Below are positions 6,411 to 13,573 of a stretch of DNA of 18,152 bases, one piece after another; the stretch's first letter is position 1, and each line of letters starts with the position of its first letter. A program made the translations under genes and the position numbers. Origin of the DNA: Acidimicrobiales bacterium (GTDB taxonomy: Bacteria > Actinomycetota > Acidimicrobiia > Acidimicrobiales > Acidimicrobilacustridaceae); contig JALRFT010000085.1 in the NCBI GenBank assembly GCA_023261915.1, positions 1 through 18,152 on the forward strand. Reading direction: 5' to 3'. The notes under the pieces were generated by a model, which saw only the letters and a program-made list of their open reading frames with translations, searched no databases and had not been told where the DNA came from.

Positions 6411-8555
6411 GTGAGCGGGACGTTCCGCCACCTGCTGGCCCCCGGGGCGATCGGCTCGTTGACCTTGCCGAACCGGGTGGTCATGCCGGCGATGGACATG
6501 AACCTCTGTGACGACGGGTCACTCACCCCCGCCGAGGTCGACCACTACGCCGCGCGGGCCCGCGGTGGGACGGGACTCGTCATCACCGGCACGGGTGCTG
6601 TGTCGTGGCCCGAAGGTGCTGCGTCGCTCCACCAGCCCGGCTTCGCCGATGACCGCCACATCCCGGCCATGGCCGCCCTCGCCGAGGCGGTGCACGTCGA
6701 AGGAGGTCGGGTGGCAATGCAGTTGTGCCACCACGGCAAGGTGGCCACCGTCGACATGGCCGCTGGGCGCGACCTCTTGGTGCCGTCGGTGCCTGTACCT
6801 CCCATGGACCTGTCGACGCTCGGTGACTGCACTCCCGATGAACTGATGGCGCTCGCCACCGCCAGTGGCGGGCGCCCTCCCACCTACCGACCCGCCACTG
6901 ACGAGGACCTCGAAGGGGTCGTGGCCGCCTTTGCCGATGCGGCCCGTCGTGTGGCGGCGGCGGGAATCGACGCCATTGAGATCCATGCCGCCCACGGCTA
7001 TCTGCTGTCCACCTTCTTGTCACCGGGCTACAACCGGCGTACCGACGGGTGGGGCGGATCGACCGAGGGTCGGGCCCGGCTCACGTGTGAGGTGATCGGC
7101 GCCGTGCGCGCTGTCGTGGGCCCCGGGTATCCGGTGCTCGTGCGCATCAACGGCCTCGAGTTCGGGCCCGAGGGCGGCATGACCGCCGAGGAGGCGGCCG
7201 CGGTCGCCGTGCTACTCGCCGAGGCGGGCGCCGACGCCATCCATGTCTCGGCCAACGCCCACGACCCGTTCGCCAACTTCACTGCCGGCCCACTGCCCGA
7301 CACCGTGGCCGCCTACCGTCCCGTGGCGGCGACGGTGACTCGGGCGTTGCGCTCGGCCGGTCACACCACGGCGGTGATCGCCGTGGGTCGACTCCTCCCC
7401 GAGGTGGCCGAGGAGATGTTGGCCGCAGGGGAGTGTGACTTCGTGTCGATGGGCCGTCAGTTGCTCGCCGATCCCGACCTTGTGAACCACCTCGCGGCTG
7501 GCGGCACTGCCGCGGTGAGGCCGTGCATCAATTGCTACGTGTGCGTCGAGAAGAACTTCTTTGACGCCACCCCGTGCTGTGCCGTCAACGCCCGCCTCGG
7601 CCGTGGGGAACGTCACGACCTGCCCGCTGCTGATGTGCGACGACGAGTAGTGGTGATCGGTGGCGGTCCGGCGGGCATGGAGGCAGCCCGGGTGGCGGCG
7701 CTGCGGGGCCATGACGTGTCACTCCATGAGGCCTCAGCCCATCTCGGTGGCACGGCAAGGTTCTCCGCCCTCACGACTCCCGCCAACGAACCGTTCGTCA
7801 CGTGGCTCGCCGGTCAGCTCGACACCCTCGGGGTGGCCGTCCACACCGGCCAGCCACTCGATGTCGCCGCCGTCAACCGTCTGTCACCCGATGTGGTGGT
7901 GGTCGCCACCGGGGCGCGCCGCACCAACGCCGGTGTGGTCGCCGACCCGAACGTGGTTTCGGCGCCGCGGGTCCACACGGGCGACGACTTGCGCAGCCTC
8001 ATCACTGGCGATGCCACCCGAGGGGCCAACGGGGTAGGCGCTGCTGCCCGACTGGCGGTCGGAATCGCCGGTCGGCTCGGTCTCCTCAACTCGCCGGCAT
8101 GGTTGCGCCGTTGGTCACGATGGTGGTTGCCACTCGGTCGCCGTGTCGTCGTCGTCGGAGGCGGTCTCGTTGGGCTTGAACTCGCCACCTTCCTCGCCGA
8201 GCGTGGTCGTCATGTCACCGTCGTTGAGGCGGGACGCCAGCTCGGCGTGCCGATGGCGCTGCCCCGCCGGTGGCGTTCGGTGCGCCACGCCAATCATGAG
8301 GGGGTCACGATGCTGCGCGACAGCGAGGTGCTCGACGTGGTGTCCGGTGGGGTGCGGGTCCGCACCGGTGGCGATGAGCCGGTGGTGGTCGGCTGTGACG
8401 ATGTGGTGGTGGCCGCCGGCGTCGAACCCGACGGTTCCCTTGCCGCAACGCTCATGGCCCTGGGGGTAGAGACGGTGGTGGTGGGGGACGCCAATGCGGT
8501 CGGCTACATCGAGGGTGCCGTCCGTTCCGGCCATGACGTGGCGGTGGCACTGTGA
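6411..8555 (+). CDS. NADH:flavin oxidoreductase / 2,4-dienoyl-CoA reductase-like enzyme
   Basis: This 714-residue, multi-domain flavoenzyme has the FadH/trimethylamine dehydrogenase layout. An N-terminal old-yellow-enzyme TIM barrel (about 1-360) starts at LLAPGAIGSLTLPNRVVMP. Its active-site block is IHAAHGYLLSTFLSP (191-205) with GWGGS (213-217). A cysteine cluster for a 4Fe-4S centre follows (C372, C375, C378 and C389 or C390). Then come an FAD-type Rossmann fold, VVVIGGGPAGMEAA (413-426), and a second dinucleotide fold, VVVVGGGLVGLELA (about 578-591). It probably reduces a conjugated C=C bond of an acyl-CoA or enone using NAD(P)H through FAD, Fe-S and FMN. The same frame is open upstream to 5775, but that part is the shadow of the crotonase gene. 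GTG 6411 gives the proper OYE start, 10 bp after the crotonase stop. The Cys spacing (CxxCxxC) is closer to trimethylamine dehydrogenase than to E. coli FadH. Confidence 0.9.
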   Translation: MSGTFRHLLAPGAIGSLTLPNRVVMPAMDMNLCDDGSLTPAEVDHYAARARGGTGLVITGTGAVSWPEGAASLHQPGFADDRHIPAMAALAEAVHVEGGRVAMQLCHHGKVATVDMAAGRDLLVPSVPVPPMDLSTLGDCTPDELMALATASGGRPPTYRPATDEDLEGVVAAFADAARRVAAAGIDAIEIHAAHGYLLSTFLSPGYNRRTDGWGGSTEGRARLTCEVIGAVRAVVGPGYPVLVRINGLEFGPEGGMTAEEAAAVAVLLAEAGADAIHVSANAHDPFANFTAGPLPDTVAAYRPVAATVTRALRSAGHTTAVIAVGRLLPEVAEEMLAAGECDFVSMGRQLLADPDLVNHLAAGGTAAVRPCINCYVCVEKNFFDATPCCAVNARLGRGERHDLPAADVRRRVVVIGGGPAGMEAARVAALRGHDVSLHEASAHLGGTARFSALTTPANEPFVTWLAGQLDTLGVAVHTGQPLDVAAVNRLSPDVVVVATGARRTNAGVVADPNVVSAPRVHTGDDLRSLITGDATRGANGVGAAARLAVGIAGRLGLLNSPAWLRRWSRWWLPLGRRVVVVGGGLVGLELATFLAERGRHVTVVEAGRQLGVPMALPRRWRSVRHANHEGVTMLRDSEVLDVVSGGVRVRTGGDEPVVVGCDDVVVAAGVEPDGSLAATLMALGVETVVVGDANAVGYIEGAVRSGHDVAVAL

Positions 8556-9487
8556 GCCCGCTTCCATCTCCTCTGCGCTTCTGTGCTCCGTTCCCCATGT
8601 TTGAACCCGCCCATCTGCTGGCACTGGCGCCCGTGGCCGAGGAGGCTGGTTTCACCTCGGTGGCCGTGCCCGAGAGCGTGTTCTTTCCCCGGGAAGTGTC
8701 CGCCGACTATCCCTACTCGCCTGACGGATCCCGCTTCTGGGAACCCGACACCCCGTTCACCGACCCGGTGGTGGCCATCGCCGCCATGGCGTCGCGCACC
8801 TCCCGTCTGCGGTTCGTAACCAACGTGCTGAAAGCGCCGTTGCGCCACCCGTTGCTCCTCGCCAAACAGGTTTCCTCTCTCGCCGCCATCAGTGGCGACC
8901 GGGTTGACCTCGGTGTCGGCTCGTCGTGGATCCCCGAGGAATTCGAGTGGTTGGGGGAGTCGATGCGCACCCGGGGGGCACGCCTTGACGAGATCATCGA
9001 CATCATCCGGCTCGTGTGTGACGGGGGCACTGACTGGGTCGAGTTCCACGGGCGCCACTACGAGTTCGGCCCGTTGATCATCTCGCCTGCGGCGACCCGA
9101 TCGGTACCCATCCTCGTGGGTGGGCACAGTGACGCCGCTCTGCGACGCGCCGTGCGGGTCGGCGACGGTTGGATCTCGGTGCAGGCCACCCGGGACGAGA
9201 TCCGCGAGGTGGCCGAACGTCTCGTTGATCTGGCCGCTGCCGCCGATCGCGACCTGTCGCCGTTCACGCTCAACGTGTTGTGTCTCGACGTGATGCCTGA
9301 CGCCAGTGGAGTCGACGATTACGCCGCTTTCGCCGCCGATCTCGGCGCTCTCGGATTCGGCGTTGAGTACCAGGTGGTGCCGTGGTTCTTCACCGGAGGT
9401 GACCCCTCTGATCTCGGCGTCCGCACTGAGGCGCTCCGTCGCTTCGGTGACGAGGTCATCGCCCCACTCGGCGGCGCCGCTACTTGA
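8552..9487 (+). CDS. LLM class F420-dependent oxidoreductase (second copy)
   Basis: This 311-residue luciferase-like TIM-barrel enzyme is a likely F420- or FMN-dependent redox enzyme of unknown substrate. Key segments are LAPVAEEAGFTSVAVPES (25-42), YPYSPDG then FWEP (53-65), DPVVAIAAM (71-79), NVLKAPLRHP (91-100) and the phosphate-loop region LGVGSSWIPEEF (120-131). GTG 8552 overlaps the reductase stop as GTGA (8552-8555), so it is the last gene of the four-gene operon and probably translationally coupled. It clearly resembles the protein at 54-962, so the two copies may handle related substrates. Its 3' end overlaps the convergent cyclase gene by 8 bp, leaving no room for a separate terminator. 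Confidence 0.87.
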   Translation: MSPLPSPLRFCAPFPMFEPAHLLALAPVAEEAGFTSVAVPESVFFPREVSADYPYSPDGSRFWEPDTPFTDPVVAIAAMASRTSRLRFVTNVLKAPLRHPLLLAKQVSSLAAISGDRVDLGVGSSWIPEEFEWLGESMRTRGARLDEIIDIIRLVCDGGTDWVEFHGRHYEFGPLIISPAATRSVPILVGGHSDAALRRAVRVGDGWISVQATRDEIREVAERLVDLAAAADRDLSPFTLNVLCLDVMPDASGVDDYAAFAADLGALGFGVEYQVVPWFFTGGDPSDLGVRTEALRRFGDEVIAPLGGAAT

Positions 9488-10427
9488 TGGCGACGGGGTG
9501 AACCGGTGAACCCACGCCGCCGACGAGCGGTTCGGGTGGGGCGCTGAGCAGGAACGTGTAGCGACCGTCGTCGGCGCAATCGGCCGCCAGAGCTTCAAGG
9601 TTCCAGTTCTGGCCTTGGGTGAGGCCCATGTCCACGAGATGGATGAAGTGCACGGGCAGGAGGATCTCGTCGTCGCGGGTGCCGGGGAACACTTCGAAGA
9701 TCAGATTGTCGGTGGCCACGGCGGCCACATCGTGACGATGGAACCACTCTACCGTGTCGAGGCTTGGTCCCGGTGCTGATGCTGAGTAGTCGGCCCGTTC
9801 CCCCGCAAAGAACAGTTGAAGATGTCCGGTGCGCAGCAGCACGATGTCACCCGGTTCGATGCGGGTACGGGCGAGTTCCACCGCCGTGTCGAGATCGTGA
9901 GGGGACAGTGCGTGGCCCGGTGCAAGCCGCTCCACTCCGAGCGCCCGGGCCACGTCGAGCAGGACGCCACGGCCCACCAGCGCCCCGACGCCGTCGATGC
10001 CGCAGCGTGAGGCGCCGTCGGCGGTGACCGTTGCGGCCGGGAACCCGTTGTAGATGTGGCCGTCGTAGGCGGCGTGGGCAAGTCCGTCCCAGTGGGTGCA
10101 GGCCTGGGTGCCCATGGTGAAGGCATCGTCGTTCCACTCGGGGGCGCCCGCAGCCCGACCGGCCTCACCCCGTTGGGCCCGTTGGTGCAGGGCGATCATC
10201 TCGTGGCGGGGATTCTCCCGACCCGGGATGAACCCCATCTGGGGGCCGTCGGCATCGAGGGGGAGAGCGAGGGAGAAGCGTCGTCCTGCGGAGGCCGATG
10301 CCAGGCCCCGCCGGACGGTCTCCTCGTCGATGAGATTCAGGGTGCCGAGCTGGTCGTCATCGCCCCAGCGTCCCCAGTTGCGCACCCGCGCACCGAGTTC
10401 GGCGATGTCAGTTGGGAGTGACGACAC
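9480..10427 (-). CDS. Cyclase family protein (kynurenine formamidase-like hydrolase)
   Basis: This 315-residue protein is of the metal-dependent cyclase/kynurenine formamidase family, whose members hydrolyse or cyclise amides and lactones. The N-terminus has WGDDDQLGTLNLI (21-33), typical of the long (about 310-330) subgroup. The metal-site motif is CTHWDGLAH (110-118), giving H112, D114 and H118, followed by YDGHIYNG (121-128). The first His of the classical HxGTHxD motif corresponds to Q108, a replacement that I recall as common in this subgroup. Later segments are GDIVLLRTGH and EVFPG. GTG 10427 is chosen as the only sensible start; a clear Shine-Dalgarno is missing, so the start is uncertain. 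It lies 39 bp after the amidohydrolase_2 gene and is probably co-transcribed with it, suggesting two hydrolytic steps of one pathway. Confidence 0.87.
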   Translation of the reverse strand: MSSLPTDIAELGARVRNWGRWGDDDQLGTLNLIDEETVRRGLASASAGRRFSLALPLDADGPQMGFIPGRENPRHEMIALHQRAQRGEAGRAAGAPEWNDDAFTMGTQACTHWDGLAHAAYDGHIYNGFPAATVTADGASRCGIDGVGALVGRGVLLDVARALGVERLAPGHALSPHDLDTAVELARTRIEPGDIVLLRTGHLQLFFAGERADYSASAPGPSLDTVEWFHRHDVAAVATDNLIFEVFPGTRDDEILLPVHFIHLVDMGLTQGQNWNLEALAADCADDGRYTFLLSAPPEPLVGGVGSPVHPVAIK

Positions 10428-10442
10428 AGGCCAAGTGTGCCA

Positions 10443-10460
10443 GTCGGCGTCGGTGCCGAC
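10443..10460 (-). other. Intercistronic hairpin
   Basis: GTCGGC and GCCGAC form a 6-bp stem with a 6-nt loop in the 39 bp between the amidohydrolase_2 stop and the cyclase start. No U-run follows on the minus strand, so it is not a classical terminator. It might tune expression or stabilise the upstream message. Confidence 0.35.
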
Positions 10461-10466
10461 CAGTGT

Positions 10467-11696
10467 TCAGGCGCCGGGCCAGCGTCCGGTGGCGGGATCG
10501 AGGCGGAGCATGCGGATGGCGTTGCCCCGGGCGATCTTGAACACCGTCTCGTCGTCGAGGTCGACCACCTGCTCGGTGAAGATCTTGCGGGTGTCGGGCC
10601 AGGTCGAGTCGGTGTGGGGGTAGTCGGTCTCGTAGGTGACGTTGTCGAGGCCGATGCGGTGCAGGCTTTCGAGGCCGTGACGGTCGCGGAAGAAGCACCC
10701 GTAGATCTGGGCGAACCAGTAGGTGGAGGGGGGTTCGGGAACGAGGTCACGTACCCCGCCCCACGCCCGGTGTTCCATCCACACGTCGTCGGCCCGCTCG
10801 AGGATGTAAGGGACCCAGCCGATCTGGCCTTCTGAATAGGCGAGTCGCAGATCGGGGTGGCGAACGAGGACCCCGGAGAACAGGTAGTCACACAGCGAGC
10901 TCATGGCGTTGCCGAAACTCAGGGTGGCCGCCACGGCAGCCGGGGCGTCAGGGGAGGTGGCCGGCATCTGTGACGAGGAACCGATGTGCATGCACACGAT
11001 GGTCCCCGTCTCGGCGCAGGCGGCGAAGAACGGTTCCCAGTAACCGGAGTGCAAGCTGGGCAGACCCAACTTGGCCGGGATCTCGCTGAAGGCCACGGCG
11101 GTCACCCCACGCGCGGCGTTGCGGCGGATTTCGGCCACGGCGAGATCCACGTCCCACAGCGGCACGATGCACAGTGGGATGAGGCGACCCGAGGCGTCGC
11201 CGCACCACTCTTCGACCATCCAGTCGTTGTAGGCGTGCACGCAGGCGAGGGCGAGATCCTTGTCGGCTGCCTCGGCGAACGTCTGGCCGCAAAAGCGGGG
11301 CATTGTCGGGAAGCACAGACTCGACTCAACGTGGTCTACGTCCATGTCGGCGAGGCGGGCAGCGGGGTTGTAGCAACCGTCCCGCATCTCGTCGTAGGTG
11401 ATGGGTGACGCCGTCATCTCGTCCCGGCTGAAACCCACGGCGGCCACGTGACGCTTGTGGGGGGCGATCAGGTCGCCGTACAGCCAGCAGTCGGCCTTGG
11501 GGGCGTCGTCGCTCCACACGAACTCGTATGTGGTGCCACCCCGATACGTCATCGACTCAAGACCGCGTCGCTCGACGCGAGGAGCATCGGGATGGCTGCG
11601 GAACTTGGCCGGCAACCACCGCTCGAACAGGTCGGGGGGTTCCACCACGTGGTCGTCAACCGACACGATCAGGGGTATGTCACGTTCAGTGGACAC
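10467..11696 (-). CDS. Amidohydrolase family protein (amidohydrolase_2, ACMSD-like)
   Basis: This 409-residue TIM-barrel hydrolase or decarboxylase is of the amidohydrolase_2 family (ACMSD, gamma-resorcylate decarboxylase relatives). Metal-site candidates are DDHVVEPPDLF (D14-F24, with H16 and E19), H237 in CMHIGSSS and the closing ETDYPHTDSTWP (356-367, with D358 and H361). The variant DxHxxE, in place of the HxH of classical amidohydrolases, is usual for the actinobacterial members found in aromatic and steroid-like catabolic clusters. GTG 11696 is well supported by GAGGAG at 11704-11709, seven bases upstream. A palindrome matching the other two operators lies 43 bp upstream (11739-11761). 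It is the first gene of a pair with the cyclase. Whether it hydrolyses or decarboxylates cannot be decided from the sequence. Confidence 0.88.
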   Translation of the reverse strand: MSTERDIPLIVSVDDHVVEPPDLFERWLPAKFRSHPDAPRVERRGLESMTYRGGTTYEFVWSDDAPKADCWLYGDLIAPHKRHVAAVGFSRDEMTASPITYDEMRDGCYNPAARLADMDVDHVESSLCFPTMPRFCGQTFAEAADKDLALACVHAYNDWMVEEWCGDASGRLIPLCIVPLWDVDLAVAEIRRNAARGVTAVAFSEIPAKLGLPSLHSGYWEPFFAACAETGTIVCMHIGSSSQMPATSPDAPAAVAATLSFGNAMSSLCDYLFSGVLVRHPDLRLAYSEGQIGWVPYILERADDVWMEHRAWGGVRDLVPEPPSTYWFAQIYGCFFRDRHGLESLHRIGLDNVTYETDYPHTDSTWPDTRKIFTEQVVDLDDETVFKIARGNAIRMLRLDPATGRWPGA

Positions 11697-11714
11697 GCTG
11701 GTGCTCCTCGATTT

Positions 11715-11732
11715 CGCCCGTAAAACGGGGCG
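11715..11732. other. Leader hairpin between operator site 3 and the RBS
   Basis: CGCCCGT, AAA and ACGGGGCG can fold with one bulged base. It lies between the palindrome at 11739-11761 and the GAGGAG at 11704-11709, so it would be in the 5' leader of the amidohydrolase_2 message, or act as a weak end signal for the gene upstream. No U-run is present. Confidence 0.25.
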
Positions 11733-11738
11733 GAACAG

Positions 11739-11761
11739 GTTTCTGAAACGGTATCAGAAAC
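11739..11761. promoter_or_regulatory. Palindromic operator, site 3 (TetR-type)
   Basis: GTTTCTGA and TCAGAAAC form a perfect 8-bp inverted repeat around seven bases. The inner 17 bp (11742-11758) reads TCTGAA-ACGGT-ATCAGA, the same geometry as sites 1 and 2, with the sixth base of each half changed. It is 43-65 bp upstream of the amidohydrolase_2 GTG, where a promoter is expected. Its right half shares TCAGAAACG with site 2. Confidence 0.65.
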
Positions 11762-11793
11762 GTCTTCAAAGCCCTCGGCCGGGGAGCAGCACG

Positions 11794-12507
11794 TCAGGTG
11801 GGACGAGGCGGCTCGATGACCTCATCGGGGGAGGGAGCAGGTGTGCCGGCGGGAGCGTCGAGAGGGGCGAGCAGCTTCTCGAGCGGGGCAATACGGGTGG
11901 GGTGACGACGGCCGCTGAGCGCCTGCTGGCCTGCCTTGGTGCGCCGGCCGTCGATGTGCATCCGTCCCGGCCACCCGCGGTGCTGGTGGTAGGCGCTGGC
12001 GTGGTAGATCAGCTCGCGGGCCTGGTCGTGGCCACGCCACTGCTCGGCGACGTAGATCTGGTCAACCGCCCCCGTCTGAGTCCACCAGCGCACGGCGGCG
12101 ACCTGGTCACGATTGGCGACGGGCAGGTGGAAGAACTCGGGGTCGGTGATAACGGTGCCGACCGGCAGGTGATCGGTGGCGAAAGCCACGAGGGTGGCGG
12201 TGGGTTCGGGGGCTTGACGGTCCTCGAGGATGACGAACCAGCAGTCAGCCGTCCCGGGGTTGGCCGCCGGGTTGACCCACAGCATTGTGTGCCCATCAGC
12301 GTCGACCCCAGCGGTCCACAGGGAGAACATCCCCGAGGTTTCGCCGGGGGCATCAACGATGGTCCCGTCAGGGTGGGCGTCGTCAACGAAGCAGCGCACC
12401 TGCCACCGGCCGCGGGCCAGAGCGCCATCGCGCACGTACCAGGTCGGTGTACCGGCAGCCGGTACACCGGGCGGTGTGGGTGGTGAGCCGTCCGGTGGCG
12501 TCTGCAC
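11794..12507 (-). CDS. Hypothetical protein with GNAT-like C-terminal region
   Basis: This 237-residue protein is not confidently recognised. The middle holds alternating beta-like segments (GRWQVRCFVDD, TADCWFVILED, ATLVAFATD). Residues 149-196 read like the acetyl-CoA-binding strand and helix of a GNAT acetyltransferase (DQIYVAEQWRGHDQARELI), followed by RGWPGRMHIDGRRTKAGQQAL. The A-motif is degenerate, so activity is doubtful. Both ends are Pro-rich and probably disordered. GTG 12507 lies 10 bp after the stop of the secreted protein gene and lacks a visible Shine-Dalgarno, so re-initiation from the upstream gene is plausible. There is no signal peptide or membrane segment. It ends 97 bp before the amidohydrolase_2 start and could read through towards site 3. 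Confidence 0.6.
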   Translation of the reverse strand: MQTPPDGSPPTPPGVPAAGTPTWYVRDGALARGRWQVRCFVDDAHPDGTIVDAPGETSGMFSLWTAGVDADGHTMLWVNPAANPGTADCWFVILEDRQAPEPTATLVAFATDHLPVGTVITDPEFFHLPVANRDQVAAVRWWTQTGAVDQIYVAEQWRGHDQARELIYHASAYHQHRGWPGRMHIDGRRTKAGQQALSGRRHPTRIAPLEKLLAPLDAPAGTPAPSPDEVIEPPRPT

Positions 12508-12517
12508 GGCCCGGGGA

Positions 12518-13465
12518 TCAGCCGGTGTACTGCGGTGTGACCGGCTCGGGTGACGGGGCTGGGGTCGGGGCTGGGGCTGGGGCTGGGGCTGGGGCGCTGA
12601 CCGTCACTGAGACGGCAAGTCCAAGGGCATCGACTGGAAGTTGCAACAGTCGCGCCTCGCTGCCGGCGAACACCCTGCCGCATGGCGTGGATTCCAAGCC
12701 ATCAAAGGTACTCAGCGGGATTCCCGTGAGGGCGACCATGGCAATCCCCAGCTCCTGATCAATCGCAGCGTTGTTGTCGCAGGTTGCACCACCGTAGATT
12801 CCCGCGAACCTTGCTCCCAAGGGGCTCGTCGGCCCGCCGAGTTCCTCGACGATGACGTCGAGGCCCTCCTCCATGTTGGTGGGAGGCGGGGTGTAGACGA
12901 GGGAGGTGGGGCTGGACGTGACGGTGAGTGTCGCATCAGCCTGAACGAACCCGAGCGAGAGCAAAGGAGCGGGAATCGCTGGTGATGGCTCACCAGCGGC
13001 CCCTCCTGGAACAGCCGCAAAATTCGGGATGAGGTAGCCGGGCGAACCGCCGTAGGGGACGATAACGGCAACCTCAGGAACCTCAGTCGGAAGGCCAAGG
13101 TAGGTGGCCCAGCTCGACTGGTCGTTGAAGCCAATCTCGGGTGTGCACTCCTCGACCGTGCCGCCGATGTCGATCGTGAGGACCGGCGTGAGGCCCGCAC
13201 CAATGCCCGGTAGTGGTGTCGCCGTGCCGCCGACCGAGAAGGTCACGTAGTTGGCGGTGGTCTTGTCGGTAAGCCCGAACATCGCTGAGCACGACTCGTA
13301 GGTTCCGCCGACACCGTTGACGCTCGGACTGACGTTCGCATCGTCGAGCGGATTGGCAGCGAGTGGCGGCACCACTGCGGGTGCAGCGATGGCTGCGGTA
13401 CCCGCGGCGAGGGCGATACCGCCGGCAAGTGCACGGCGCGTACGAATCGTCTGGAGGATGGTCAC
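12518..13465 (-). CDS. Secreted protein of unknown function with Pro-Ala tail
   Basis: This 315-residue protein has a clear Sec-type signal peptide: basic n-region TIRTRRALAGG (6-16), hydrophobic core IALAAGTAAIAAPAVV (17-32) and likely cleavage near PLAA-N (after A37), or earlier near A28. The mature part is Gly-, Thr- and Pro-rich with four cysteines (C59, C107, C229, C262) that could form two disulfides. The C-terminus (291-308) is a Pro-Ala repeat typical of flexible cell-envelope linkers. No LPxTG anchor or lipobox is visible. GTG 13465 has GGGAG eight bases upstream. I do not recognise a domain. It and the GNAT-like gene form a two-gene unit unrelated in content to the catabolic genes around them. 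Confidence 0.75.
   Translation of the reverse strand: MTILQTIRTRRALAGGIALAAGTAAIAAPAVVPPLAANPLDDANVSPSVNGVGGTYESCSAMFGLTDKTTANYVTFSVGGTATPLPGIGAGLTPVLTIDIGGTVEECTPEIGFNDQSSWATYLGLPTEVPEVAVIVPYGGSPGYLIPNFAAVPGGAAGEPSPAIPAPLLSLGFVQADATLTVTSSPTSLVYTPPPTNMEEGLDVIVEELGGPTSPLGARFAGIYGGATCDNNAAIDQELGIAMVALTGIPLSTFDGLESTPCGRVFAGSEARLLQLPVDALGLAVSVTVSAPAPAPAPAPTPAPSPEPVTPQYTG
12555..12594 (+). repeat. Hexanucleotide G-run repeat with G-quadruplex potential
   Basis: Seven GGGG runs are spaced exactly six bases apart (unit GGGGCT with one GGGGTC). On the minus strand they encode the Pro-Ala tail of the secreted protein. The G-rich strand is the template strand of that gene, so a quadruplex could stall polymerase. 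The repeat number may vary between strains by slippage in 6-bp steps, preserving frame. Confidence 0.75.
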
Positions 13466-13483
13466 GTGGTCAGCTCCCGGGCT

Positions 13484-13519
13484 GGGCTCTGGACGAGCGG
13501 ATTAGGCATCCTAGAGCCC
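13484..13519 (-). other. Inverted repeat in the leader of the secreted protein gene
   Basis: GGGCTCT (13484-13490) and AGAGCCC (13513-13519) form a 7-bp stem around 22 bases, between the LLM gene stop (13574) and the secreted protein start (13465). No U-run follows, so it is a poor terminator candidate. It could be a leader structure. I see no convincing promoter in this 108 bp gap. Confidence 0.3.
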
Positions 13520-13573
13520 CCGGATCGCTGCAGCCGCACAGGACATGCATGAGCGCCGACATCCGGGTGATTC

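Noticed and set aside
5354..6526. 390-codon minus-strand open frame across the amidohydrolase/crotonase junction
   Set aside because: It lies antisense to two well-supported genes and has no recognisable domain.
8504..9598. 364-codon minus-strand open frame opposite the second LLM gene
   Set aside because: Shadow frame; the plus-strand frame has full LLM motifs.
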